Source of the DNA: Rhodospirillales bacterium Alpha_05
GTDB lineage: Bacteria > Pseudomonadota > Alphaproteobacteria > Rhodospirillales > Rhodospirillaceae
DNA length: 13,287 nucleotides
Assembly: GCA_001603335.1 (NCBI GenBank)
Contig: LUYR01000259.1
Location: 1-13,287 of the forward strand
Direction: 5' to 3'
The notes under the pieces were generated by a model. That model was not told the DNA's origin, ran no database searches, and saw only the letters and a program-made list of their open reading frames with translations. Both the position numbers and the translations under genes were made by a program. Below, piece by piece: positions 1-8,597 of the stretch (positions are counted from its first letter, which is position 1; every line of letters begins with the position of its first letter).

Positions 1-697
1 GCTCGACGTCGCGGACGAATTCCGCGCCGATGATGTCGAGGGCGCAGGTTTCGGAGGCGAGGATGTAGGCCTCGCCGAGCTTGCCGAGCACCAGGGGCCG
101 CACGCCCGCCGGGTCGCGCACGCCGATCATCGCCTCGGGCGAGAGCATCACCAGCGAGTACGCGCCCTTCACCTGCCGCAGCGCATCCATCACCCGCTTC
201 GGGATCGAGGAGTCGAGGCTGGTGGCGATCAGGTGGACGATCACCTCGGTGTCGGAGGTCGACTGGAACAGGCAGCCGCGCCGGATCAGCTGGCTGCGCA
301 GCGTCATCGCGTTGGTGAGGTTGCCGTTGTGCGCGATCGCGAAGCCGCCGCTCTCGAACTCGGCGAACAGCGGCTGAACGTTGCGGAGGATGGTCTCGCC
401 GGTGGTGGAGTAGCGGACGTGGCCGATGGCGCTGTCGCCGACCAGGGCGTTGATCACCGATTCCTGGGCGAAGTTGGCGGCGACGTGGCCGAGGCCCTTG
501 TGCGAGTTGAACCGGTCGCCGTCGCGCGCGACGATGCCCACCGCTTCCTGGCCGCGATGCTGGAGGGCATGCAGGCCGAGGGTGGTGAGACGGGCGGCGT
601 CAGGGGTGCCGAATACGCCGAAGACCCCGCACTCCTCCTTCAACTTGTCATCGTCGAAGGGATCGGTGGTCAGGCATTGCTTCGCGCAGCAGGTCAT
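1..697 (-). CDS. purF: Amidophosphoribosyltransferase, N-terminal part (cut by window edge)
   Basis: This enzyme makes 5-phosphoribosylamine from PRPP and glutamine, the first committed step of purine synthesis, in the cytoplasm. About 232 residues are visible, covering the N-terminal nucleophile (Ntn) glutaminase domain; the phosphoribosyltransferase domain lies off the left edge. The nucleophile is Cys23 in ECGVFG, so the family's usual propeptide removal would cut after Glu22. Other glutaminase motifs are QHRGQE (46-51), HVRYST (93-98), HNGNL (123-127) and SDTE (148-151). I chose the ATG at 697; an in-frame GTG sits 12 bases upstream and neither has a strong ribosome site. The 22-residue leader has three extra cysteines (3, 4, 8), which is odd. 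It lies 43 bases downstream of cvpA, the same pairing as in many proteobacteria, and is probably co-transcribed with radA and cvpA. Identity is secure from the motifs. Confidence 0.96.
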   Translation of the reverse strand, partial: MTCCAKQCLTTDPFDDDKLKEECGVFGVFGTPDAARLTTLGLHALQHRGQEAVGIVARDGDRFNSHKGLGHVAANFAQESVINALVGDSAIGHVRYSTTGETILRNVQPLFAEFESGGFAIAHNGNLTNAMTLRSQLIRRGCLFQSTSDTEVIVHLIATSLDSSIPKRVMDALRQVKGAYSLVMLSPEAMIGVRDPAGVRPLVLGKLGEAYILASETCALDIIGAEFVRDVE

Positions 698-740
698 GTC
701 GGTGATCACTCTTAAAACGGTTGGCACGAACTCGAAGGGC

Positions 741-1388
741 TTAACGATTGGCGTCGATGAGGCGGTTCATCTCGCGCCGCTGGTCTTCGGCATAGCCCTG
801 CGGCGCATCCGCCGCGGGCTGCTTGGGCGCGGGTGCGCTCCAGGATTTCACGGTCTTTTCCAGCTCGATGGCGTCCTGCGCGGTGCGCGAGGCCTTTTTC
901 GCCTGGTTGCCCGCCTCGTAGAGGCTGTCGGGCGCCCAGCCTTTCAGCACGTCGGCGGCGGAGACGATCCAGGGGGTGGTCTTCGCCCCTTTCATCCACG
1001 ACGGCGGGCCGCTCAAATCCAGCATCCAGGTCATCACGATGTACGCCAGCACCACGAGCAGCGCGCCGCGCACGATGCCGTAGGCGAAGCCGAGCGCGCG
1101 GTCGAGCGGCGACAGGATGCTCACCCGCACGCCTGCCGAAATCGCGCGGACGATGATCGAGGCGACGATCATCGTGCCGATGAACAGGGCGGCGGCGGCC
1201 ACCGCGTCGGCGGCGAGGTGGTTGCTGATCATCGCGCGGAAGTAGGGCCGCAGCATCGGCAGGCCGAACACCACCGCCGCGATCGAGACCGCCCACGCGC
1301 CGATCGAAAGCGCCTGGTTGGTGAAGCCGCGCATCATCGCGAACAGCGCGGAGAACACGACAATGGCGAAGACGACGATATCGACCAT
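741..1388 (-). CDS. cvpA: CvpA family inner-membrane protein
   Basis: A 215-residue membrane protein of the CvpA family, named for its need in colicin V production in E. coli. The biochemical role is not settled, though it is linked to envelope stress tolerance and is often next to purF, as here. About four hydrophobic helices can be seen at roughly residues 4-20, 26-46, 62-86 and 100-123. The loop after helix 1 carries the family-like MMRGFTNQALS. The C-terminal third is polar, with an Ala/Pro-rich linker near 184-196 and a terminal GYAEDQRREMNRLI segment of the kind seen in alphaproteobacterial members. The ATG at 1388 aligns with the usual short CvpA N-terminus, although no clear Shine-Dalgarno precedes it; translation may be coupled to radA, whose stop is 17 bases upstream. 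The reading frame stays open far upstream, but that part overlaps radA and is not CvpA-like. Confidence 0.92.
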   Translation of the reverse strand: MVDIVVFAIVVFSALFAMMRGFTNQALSIGAWAVSIAAVVFGLPMLRPYFRAMISNHLAADAVAAAALFIGTMIVASIIVRAISAGVRVSILSPLDRALGFAYGIVRGALLVVLAYIVMTWMLDLSGPPSWMKGAKTTPWIVSAADVLKGWAPDSLYEAGNQAKKASRTAQDAIELEKTVKSWSAPAPKQPAADAPQGYAEDQRREMNRLIDANR

Positions 1389-1405
1389 CGGCAGGGAGGA
1401 AGGGT

Positions 1406-2818
1406 TCAAGCCTTGGGCTCCTCTTTGCGTCCCGGTGCGTTCGCCGCCGGGAACAACGCCACGACATCCTGGGCGTGGCCAACTTCCCGCGGGGTGATCC
1501 CCTCGGGCGGCGACGCCTTGCGTCCGCCGGTGCGCAGCCGGCGGGGCATCAACGCCGAGGCAAAGCCGAGTTTGGCCGCCTCCTTCAAGCGCAAGTCCGG
1601 CTGCGCTACCGCGCGTACTTCGCCGGAAAGGCCGATCTCGCCGAACACCACGATGTCGGCGGGAGCGGGAACGCCCGAAAACGACGAAAGCACCGCGCAC
1701 GCGACCGCGAGGTCGGCGGCGGGCTCGGAAATTTTCAAGCCCCCTGCGACGTTCAAATAAACGTCATGGCCGCCAAAAGCAATGCCGCAGCGCGCTTCGA
1801 GCACCGCGAGCAGCATCGAGAGGCGGCTGGAATCCCACCCGACCACCGCGCGGCGCGGCGTGCCGAGCGACGATGGCGCGACAAGTGCCTGAATCTCAAC
1901 AAGAACAGGGCGGGAGCCCTCGAGTCCGGCGAACACGCAGCTGCCCGCGACGTTGCCGCGACGTTCCGCCAGGAACAGCGCCGACGGGTTGGCGACTTCG
2001 CCCAAGCCCCCGTCGGTCATCTCGAACACGCCGATTTCGTCGGTCGCGCCGAATCGATTCTTCACCGCGCGCAGAATTCGGAAGTGATGGCCGCGCTCGC
2101 CCTCGAAGTAGAGAACGGTGTCGACCATGTGCTCGACGACGCGCGGGCCCGCCAGCGTGCCCTCCTTGGTCACGTGCCCGACCAGGAACAGCACGAAGCC
2201 GCGCCGCTTCGCCAACCGGATCAGCTCGTGCGCGCAGGCGCGCACCTGGCTCACCGTGCCCGGCGCGGAATCCAGGCTGTCGAGATACATCGTCTGGATC
2301 GAATCGATGATCACCACGTCGGGCGGCTGCGCCACGTCCAGGGTCGCGATGATGTCGCGGAGATTCATCGCCGCCGCCAAGTCCACCGGCGCCTGCTCGA
2401 ACCCCAGCCGCCGCGCCCGCAGGCGCACCTGGTCCACCGACTCTTCGCCCGAAACGTACGCGCACTTCGCGGCCTTCAAGGCCAACTGCGCCGCCGCCTG
2501 CAACAGCAACGTCGACTTGCCGATTCCCGGGTCGCCGCCCACCAGCAGCACCGAACCCGCCACCAGCCCGCCGCCGCTCACCCGGTCCAACTCGCCGATG
2601 CCGGTCTCGCGCCGCGCCACCGGCTCGCCCACGCCCTGCAACGACACGAAGTCGATCACCCGCCCGTTCGCCAACGCCTTGCCCTGTGGCGACGACGCGG
2701 CGGGCGCGGCCTCCTCGGCAATGCTGTTCCACGCGCCGCACGCCTCGCAGCGCCCGGCCCACTTGCCGTAAACCGCGCCGCAGGACTGACAGACGAACCG
2801 GGTGGTGGACTTGGCCAT
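1406..2818 (-). CDS. radA: DNA repair protein RadA (Sms), RecA-like branch-migration ATPase
   Basis: RadA is a cytoplasmic hexameric ATPase that promotes branch migration of recombination intermediates alongside RecA. At 470 residues it has the usual length and all expected parts. There is an N-terminal C4 zinc finger (Cys10, 13, 24, 27), a Walker A GGDPGIGKST (94-103), and a Walker B VVIIDSIQT (168-176). The RadA-specific KNRFG motif is at 253-257. A C-terminal Lon-like domain follows, including SSLGTPRRAVVGWD and the FGEIGLSGEVRAV segment. The Lon-type proteolytic serine is not expected in RadA. The ATG at 2818 has a GGAG about 11 bases upstream (2829-2832). It follows a repeat-rich gap after mlaF, so it may head a radA-cvpA-purF unit; I saw no convincing promoter there. 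Confidence 0.97.
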   Translation of the reverse strand: MAKSTTRFVCQSCGAVYGKWAGRCEACGAWNSIAEEAAPAASSPQGKALANGRVIDFVSLQGVGEPVARRETGIGELDRVSGGGLVAGSVLLVGGDPGIGKSTLLLQAAAQLALKAAKCAYVSGEESVDQVRLRARRLGFEQAPVDLAAAMNLRDIIATLDVAQPPDVVIIDSIQTMYLDSLDSAPGTVSQVRACAHELIRLAKRRGFVLFLVGHVTKEGTLAGPRVVEHMVDTVLYFEGERGHHFRILRAVKNRFGATDEIGVFEMTDGGLGEVANPSALFLAERRGNVAGSCVFAGLEGSRPVLVEIQALVAPSSLGTPRRAVVGWDSSRLSMLLAVLEARCGIAFGGHDVYLNVAGGLKISEPAADLAVACAVLSSFSGVPAPADIVVFGEIGLSGEVRAVAQPDLRLKEAAKLGFASALMPRRLRTGGRKASPPEGITPREVGHAQDVVALFPAANAPGRKEEPKA

Positions 2819-3038
2819 TGGGCTCAGGCTCCGAAGTAAGGAAGACAGGGGCTCCGCCCCTGGACCCCGCGAGGGGACTCGGTCCCCTCGACCCCATAAC
2901 TTCCGCGAAGCGGGATCATACCGTCACGTGGCGATGGGTTTACTGCGCTTCGCGCGAAGAACTCAAGGGAGGTCAGGAGGGGCGAGCCCCTCCTGGCGGG
3001 GCGCGGGGCGGCAGCCCCGCAGCACGTCCGCTGAGCCC
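2819..3038. repeat. Intergenic cluster of five inverted repeats between mlaF and radA
   Basis: This 220-base gap holds no gene that I can support. It contains five perfect inverted repeats: 2846-2862 (7-base arms around TCC), 2870-2890 (9-base arms CGAGGGGAC, 3-base loop), a 12-base palindrome CTTCGCGCGAAG at 2948-2959, 2974-2995 (10-base arms CAGGAGGGGC, 2-base centre), and 3003-3020 (7-base arms GCGGGGC, 4-base loop). None is followed by a T-run on either strand, so they are not classic intrinsic terminators. The GGGGC/GCCCC wording resembles dispersed intergenic repeats common in GC-rich alphaproteobacteria. Possible roles are mRNA stabilisation downstream of mlaF, Rho-related termination, or simply a repeat insertion. 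The repeats are directly seen; the function is unknown. Confidence 0.85.
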
Positions 3039-3818
3039 TCACCGGCGCAGGTCCATGGTGATCGGGCCTTCGGCGCGGCCGTGGATGAACTGGTCGACGT
3101 AGGGGTTGCCCGAGTTGTCGATGTCGGCGATCGGGCCGACCCAGACCAGCTTGCCCTTGTAGAGCATGGCGACGCGGTCGGCGATCTTGCGCGCCGAGGC
3201 CATGTCGTGGGTGATGGTGATGGCGGTGGCGCCGAGGCGTTTGACGCAGGTGACGATCAGGTCGTTGATCACGTCGGCCATGATCGGGTCGAGGCCGGTG
3301 GTGGGTTCGTCGAAGAAGATGATCTCGGGCTCGGTGGCGATGGCGCGGGCCAGCCCGACGCGCTTCTGCATGCCGCCCGAGAGTTCGGAGGGCCAGAGCT
3401 TGGCGACGTCTTCGGTGAGGCCGACCTTGGCGAGGGTTTCGACCGCGAGGTCGTAGGCCGCCTTGCGGTCCAGCTTGCCCGCCTGGAGTGCGCCGAAACT
3501 GACGTTTTCCCACACCGGCAGGCTGTCGAACAGCGCCGCGCCCTGGAAGAGCATGCCGATCTTGGCGTTGATCCGCTCGATTTGCTTGCCGCCCATGCCG
3601 ATGACTTCCTCGCCGTCGACCTGGATCGAGCCGGATTCGGGCCGGACGATGCCCTGGATCGACTTGATCAGCACCGACTTGCCCGAGCCCGAGCCGCCGA
3701 TCACGACGATGGATTCGCCCGCCTGGACGTCGAGGTCGATGCCGTCGAGGACGACCTTGTCGCCGAAGCGCTTGTGGACGTCGCGCAGGCGGATTTTCGG
3801 GGCGGCGGCTTCGGTCAT
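3039..3818 (-). CDS. mlaF: ABC transporter ATPase, MlaF-like (phospholipid transport)
   Basis: This is the cytoplasmic ATPase of an Mla-type ABC complex, which moves phospholipids between inner and outer membrane to keep outer-membrane asymmetry. Its 259 residues include Walker A GGSGSGKS (41-48), Q-loop Gln92, the ABC signature LSGGMQKR (146-153), Walker B IIFFDEP (166-172) with TTGLDP, and H-loop His204 (THD). The variant signature ending MQKR rather than QQQR is typical of the MlaF/Ttg2A group. The start at 3818 is 10 bases after the mlaE stop, so the two are clearly one transcript. Neither MlaD nor MlaC/B is encoded next to it; the next feature downstream is the inverted-repeat cluster. 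A different substrate for this MlaEF pair cannot be excluded from sequence alone. Confidence 0.92.
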   Translation of the reverse strand: MTEAAAPKIRLRDVHKRFGDKVVLDGIDLDVQAGESIVVIGGSGSGKSVLIKSIQGIVRPESGSIQVDGEEVIGMGGKQIERINAKIGMLFQGAALFDSLPVWENVSFGALQAGKLDRKAAYDLAVETLAKVGLTEDVAKLWPSELSGGMQKRVGLARAIATEPEIIFFDEPTTGLDPIMADVINDLIVTCVKRLGATAITITHDMASARKIADRVAMLYKGKLVWVGPIADIDNSGNPYVDQFIHGRAEGPITMDLRR

Positions 3819-3828
3819 GTCCGGGCTT

Positions 3829-4602
3829 TCACTGCGCGAAGAAGATTTCGGTGATGCCGTAGTTGGCGATCAGGATGAGGATCGAGGCGGAGACCACGGC
3901 GTTGGTGGTGGCCGCGCCCACGCCCTGCGCGCCGCCCTTGGAGTAGTAGCCGTTGTAGCAGCCGAGCAGCGCGATGAGGAAGCCGAACGCCGCCGCCTTG
4001 ACCAGGCCCGAGAGCACGTCGAGGGGTTCGAGCACCTGCCAGGTGTTGGCGAGGTAACTGCCCGAATTGAAGCCGAGCTTGCCGATCGCGATGATGTAGC
4101 CGCCGAAGATGCCGAGGATGTCGGCGACGACGACGAGCAGCGGCATCATCAGCAGGCCGGCGAGGACGCGCGGCGAGACCAGGTACTTGAACGGGTTGGT
4201 CGAGAGCGTGGTGAGCGCGTCGACCTGCTCGGTGACGCGCATGGTGCCGATCTCGGCGGCCATCGACGCGCCGATGCGCCCGGCGACCATCAACCCGGCG
4301 AGCACCGGCCCGAGCTCGCGGGTGATCGACAGGGCGACGACCATCGCCACCGCGCCTTCCGCCTGGAAGCGCGCGAAGCCCGAGTGGCTTTGCAGCGCCA
4401 GCACCATGCCGGAGAAGATCGCGGTGAGCGCCACCACCGGCAGCGAGAAGTAGCCGATGTCGATGAACTGGCGGAGGATCTGGCGCGGGTAGAACGGCGG
4501 CCGCACCATGTGGGTGACGGCGGCGAGGGCGAACCGCGAGAGCCGTCCGACGGCGGCGAGGAAGGTGAGGAACACCCGTCCGATCAGGGCAAGCACATTC
4601 AT
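3829..4602 (-). CDS. mlaE: MlaE-type ABC transporter permease
   Basis: The inner-membrane permease partner of MlaF, of the MlaE/DUF140 family, with a normal length of 257 residues. It has an amphipathic N-terminus and about five hydrophobic segments (roughly 50-71, 84-110, 147-174, 197-216, 234-255). The family hallmarks are present: ELGPVL (96-101), AGRIGASMAAEIGTM around 107-121, and the conserved MRVTEQVDAL (121-130) that contacts the ATPase. Its ATG overlaps the alr stop codon in an ATGA, so translation is likely coupled to alr. Together with MlaF it should form the core of a lipid transporter, with the MCE-domain substrate-binding subunit encoded elsewhere. Confidence 0.93.
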   Translation of the reverse strand: MNVLALIGRVFLTFLAAVGRLSRFALAAVTHMVRPPFYPRQILRQFIDIGYFSLPVVALTAIFSGMVLALQSHSGFARFQAEGAVAMVVALSITRELGPVLAGLMVAGRIGASMAAEIGTMRVTEQVDALTTLSTNPFKYLVSPRVLAGLLMMPLLVVVADILGIFGGYIIAIGKLGFNSGSYLANTWQVLEPLDVLSGLVKAAAFGFLIALLGCYNGYYSKGGAQGVGAATTNAVVSASILILIANYGITEIFFAQ

Positions 4603-5744
4603 GGGGCGGTGCCGTTCTTGTAAATGCGTGGCAGGCGCGGACCGAGGCGGGTCAACAGCTCGTAGGAGATGGTGTTTCCCGCGTCCGCCAGCGTATCGAT
4701 GCTCGCATATTTACCGATAACGTCGATGGTGTCACCCGGTTGAATCCGCCCTTCCGGGACCTCGCCGATGTCGAAGGTGGTGAGATCCATGGAAATCCGG
4801 CCGACGAGGCGCGCCTTCCAGGTGTCGTGCACCGTGGCGTAGACCGGCGGCGCGGCGGGATTGGCGGTGATGCTGCGGAGGAAGCCGTCGGCGTAGCCGA
4901 GGGCGACGGTGGCGAGGCGGCTCGGCTTCGGCACTTCGTAGGTCGCGCCGTAGCCCACGGTTTGCGGCGCGTCGATGCTCTGGATCTGGACCACCTTGGC
5001 CGACAGGGTGACGACGTGCGCCATCGGGTTTTCGCGCCCCGGCGTGGGGTTGCCGCCGTAGAGGCCGATGCCGGGACGGACGAGATCGAAGTGGGCGCGC
5101 GGCCCGAGGAAAATCCCCGAAGTCGCCGAGAGGGCCGCGGGCACGCCCGGCAGGTCCTTGGCGAACTTGGTGAAGGTTTCGAGCTGCTGGTGGTTGAGCG
5201 GGTGGCGCGGCGTGTCGGCGCAGGCGAAGTGGCTCATCAGCAGCTGGGGCGCGAGCGCCTGCATCCAGTTCTGGTTGGTGCGGATGCGGTCGAACTCGGC
5301 GCGCGACAGGCCGAGGCGGGTCATGCCGGTGTCGACCTGGAGCGCGGTCGGGTGGCTGTGGCCGTGTGCGGCGACGAACTTCAGCCAGCCTTCGACCTGC
5401 GACATGCCGCTCAACACCGGGATCAGGTGGGCGGCGGCGAACTCGGGCTCGGTGCCGGGATTGGGGCCGTGGAGGACGAAGATCCGCGCGTCGCCGACGG
5501 CGGGGCGCAGCGCGAGGCCCTCGTCGAGGTGGGCGACGAAAAAGCTGGTGCAGCCGGCGCGGCGAAGCTCGCGGGCGACGGTGGTTGCGCCGAGACCGTA
5601 GGCGTCGGCCTTGACCACCGCGGCGGCTTCGGCGGTGCCCGCCTGGGTCTTGAGGTAGCGCCAGTTGGCGACGATCGCCGCCAAGTCGACGGAAAGCGTC
5701 GCCCCGGCGCGCGCGAGGGCGGCCGGGGAAGGAGCCAGAGACAC
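4599..5744 (-). CDS. alr: Alanine racemase (PLP-dependent)
   Basis: It interconverts L- and D-alanine, supplying D-alanine for peptidoglycan, in the cytoplasm. At 381 residues it is of normal length. The PLP lysine is Lys45 in VVKADAYGLG, and the second catalytic base is the tyrosine of VGYGATY (Tyr265). Other family blocks are VDTGMTRLG (137-145), the SHFACAD segment (171-177), RPGIGLYGG (223-231), ALGYADG (281-287) and GRISMD (315-320). The start is GTG at 5744; a GGAGG ten bases upstream lies inside the last two glycine codons of dnaB, which supports this start. It begins 6 bases after the dnaB stop and overlaps mlaE by 4 bases, so dnaB-alr-mlaE-mlaF looks like one operon. I cannot tell whether it is biosynthetic or catabolic, but this location favours the housekeeping copy. 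Confidence 0.96.
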   Translation of the reverse strand: MSLAPSPAALARAGATLSVDLAAIVANWRYLKTQAGTAEAAAVVKADAYGLGATTVARELRRAGCTSFFVAHLDEGLALRPAVGDARIFVLHGPNPGTEPEFAAAHLIPVLSGMSQVEGWLKFVAAHGHSHPTALQVDTGMTRLGLSRAEFDRIRTNQNWMQALAPQLLMSHFACADTPRHPLNHQQLETFTKFAKDLPGVPAALSATSGIFLGPRAHFDLVRPGIGLYGGNPTPGRENPMAHVVTLSAKVVQIQSIDAPQTVGYGATYEVPKPSRLATVALGYADGFLRSITANPAAPPVYATVHDTWKARLVGRISMDLTTFDIGEVPEGRIQPGDTIDVIGKYASIDTLADAGNTISYELLTRLGPRLPRIYKNGTAP

Positions 5745-5750
5745 GGTGGA

Positions 5751-7265
<1,515 letters not shown>

Positions 7266-7307
7266 CCGCGCAACATATCATGAGTGCTCGAACGCGCTAT
7301 CGCCGAG

Positions 7308-7329
7308 TTTTCCACAGCCCTGTGGATAG
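7308..7329. promoter_or_regulatory. Two inverted DnaA-box-like sequences upstream of dnaB
   Basis: In the 70-base gap before dnaB, the plus strand has TTTTCCACA (7308-7316), which fits the relaxed DnaA box TTWTNCACA exactly. The minus strand has CTATCCACA (7321-7329), one mismatch from TTATCCACA. They face each other with 4 bases between and form a perfect inverted repeat, TCCACAG-CC-CTGTGGA (7311-7326). A GATTC site, the CcrM methylation target type (GANTC), is nearby at 7342-7346. The match is seen in sequence; binding and control of dnaB are inferred. A generic inverted-repeat operator for another regulator is the alternative. Confidence 0.5.
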
Positions 7330-7335
7330 TGGGGA

Positions 7336-7812
7336 TTATTGGATTCGCCCAAGGTCCTCGATCGCCCCCATCACCACCCCGGCGCCGACGGTGATCAAGA
7401 GAATGTCGGAGGCGACGCGGACGTACTTCTGCCCCTCGGGTGGGATCGGCAGACGCATCGCCAGGGTGTTGGGCACCGCGTAGAAGACCACGTCGCGCGG
7501 CAGCGGGCGGCCCATCTGCCACTTCTTCGCCTGACCGGGCGGCTGGCAGCCGTTGTGCTTTTTCGCGAGGCCGGGCGGGCAGTTGCCGGCGCCGATCTGC
7601 GGGCCGTAGTAGTCGGCGACGGCGCGCCGGTCGCTGTCGGTGAACTGGATCATCAGGTTGACCGAGGAGCCGCCCGAACCGCCGCCACTGCGCTGCACGT
7701 TGCCGGGGCCGGCGCTGCCGTGTCCGTTGCCCTTGCCGGGCTTGTCGTTCGCGAAGGCGGGCGAGGCGGCGAGAAAGACGGCACAGGCGAGGGCGAGGGG
7801 GGCACGCATCAT
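7336..7812 (-). CDS. Secreted CigR/RcnB-like small protein
   Basis: A 158-residue exported protein. A signal peptide covers residues 1-21, with likely cleavage after AFA. A Gly-rich, low-complexity linker follows (about 26-50), then a compact domain. That domain carries the blocks DRRAVADYYG (61-70), CPPGLAKKHNGC (78-89), PPGQAKKW (91-98), GRPLP (101-105), and a hydrophobic YVRVASDILLITVGAGVV stretch (130-147) ending IEDLG. I recognise this pattern as the RcnB-related CigR family, called an anti-virulence regulator after the Salmonella protein; the molecular function here is not known. Two cysteines (78, 89) could pair in the periplasm. AGGAG (7820-7824) seven bases before the ATG fixes the start. 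It sits alone between the rplI terminator and dnaB, so it is probably its own transcription unit. Confidence 0.85.
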   Translation of the reverse strand: MMRAPLALACAVFLAASPAFANDKPGKGNGHGSAGPGNVQRSGGGSGGSSVNLMIQFTDSDRRAVADYYGPQIGAGNCPPGLAKKHNGCQPPGQAKKWQMGRPLPRDVVFYAVPNTLAMRLPIPPEGQKYVRVASDILLITVGAGVVMGAIEDLGRIQ

Positions 7813-7862
7813 CGGGACGCTCCTGAAGTTGGCGGTCCCTATTCATATAGTGTTGCCGCGTA

Positions 7863-7894
7863 TAAAAAAACCGCCGCCCGGTGAGGGGCGGCGG
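7863..7894 (-). terminator. Intrinsic terminator after rplI
   Basis: On the minus strand a perfect 9-base GC stem (arms CCGCCGCCC/GGGCGGCGG at 7871-7879 and 7886-7894, 6-base loop) is followed directly by seven T residues. It lies 28 bases past the rplI stop and should end the rpsF-rpsR-rplI transcript before the CigR-like gene. Confidence 0.9.
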
Positions 7895-7921
7895 CGGTAT
7901 TCCGGTCGCGGAAAATCCGGA

Positions 7922-8482
7922 TCAGACGGCTTCGTCTTCTTCGGCTTCCGGAGCTTCGGCTTCGTCGGCGACGTCGGCTTCGATCTCTTCGGCTTCTTCC
8001 TCGGCGGCGGCGTTACGCTCGGCGAGCGCGGCCTCCTCGGCGGAGCGGGCGATCACGACTTCGACGTTGATCTTGACTTCCGGATGCAGCACGAACGGCA
8101 CGGAGTAGGTGCCGAGCGCCTTGATCGGCTGGTTGAGCTGCGCGGTGGTCTTCTCGACGGTGAAGCCGGCTTCCTTGACGGCGTCGCGGATGTCGCGGGC
8201 GGTGACCGAGCCGTAGAGCTGGCCGGTTTCGGCAGCCTGGCGCACGATCAGGAGGCGCAGGCCTTCCATCTTCGCGGCAACGCCTTCGGCTTCTTCGCGA
8301 CGCTTCAGGTTGGTCGCTTCGATCTGGACGCGCTGCTGCGCGAAGAGCTCGAGGTTGGCCTTGTTCGCGCGGAGCGCCTTGTTCTGCGGCAGCAGGTAGT
8401 TACGCGCGAAGCCCGGCTTGACGTTGACCACGTCGCCGATCTGACCGAGGCGTTCGATGCGTTCCAACAGAATGACTTCCAT
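7922..8482 (-). CDS. rplI: 50S ribosomal protein L9
   Basis: L9 binds 23S rRNA near the L1 stalk and helps frame maintenance and ribosome spacing. The N-terminal domain is intact (MEVILLERIERLGQIGD, then GFARNYLLPQNKA near 24-37), followed by the long charged connecting helix (about 41-75) and the C-terminal domain (GSVTARDI at 91-98, HPEV at 133-136). At 186 residues it is about 37 longer than E. coli L9 because of an Ala/Glu-rich acidic tail from about 149 on. AGGA-type ribosome sites precede the ATG at 8482. It is third in the rpsF-rpsR-rplI group but separated from rpsR by 134 bases containing hairpins, so its expression may be set partly independently. Confidence 0.97.
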   Translation of the reverse strand: MEVILLERIERLGQIGDVVNVKPGFARNYLLPQNKALRANKANLELFAQQRVQIEATNLKRREEAEGVAAKMEGLRLLIVRQAAETGQLYGSVTARDIRDAVKEAGFTVEKTTAQLNQPIKALGTYSVPFVLHPEVKINVEVVIARSAEEAALAERNAAAEEEAEEIEADVADEAEAPEAEEDEAV

Positions 8483-8553
8483 TGTCCTTGATCCTTTCTG
8501 TTCGTCCGGCCCCCGGCGCAGGATTGCACGCGGGTCCGTTAGGAATGCGAAGC

Positions 8554-8580
8554 GCGGACCGCGCGAGTCGCGCGGTCCGC
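8554..8580. repeat. 13-base perfect inverted repeat between rpsR and rplI
   Basis: The arms are GCGGACCGCGCGA and its complement, separated by one base; as RNA the hairpin would have a slightly larger loop. It is not followed by a T-run on the minus strand. In the rplI leader it could stall or protect RNA, or be a dispersed palindromic repeat. Only the repeat itself is seen; the role is unknown. Confidence 0.8.
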
Positions 8581-8597
8581 ATGATGCAGCTGAACCG

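Noticed and set aside
426..1760. Long plus-strand open frame of 444 codons
   Set aside because: It runs antisense to purF, cvpA and radA, is rich in Arg/His/Ala as expected from GC-rich reverse frames, and has no recognisable domain.
1475..2839. Plus-strand open frame of 454 codons opposite radA
   Set aside because: A mirror frame of radA with low-complexity composition; radA itself is intact with all motifs.
7308..7329. Replication origin at the DnaA-box pair
   Set aside because: Only two boxes, no extended AT-rich unwinding region and no further boxes nearby; a promoter-control site is the more modest reading.
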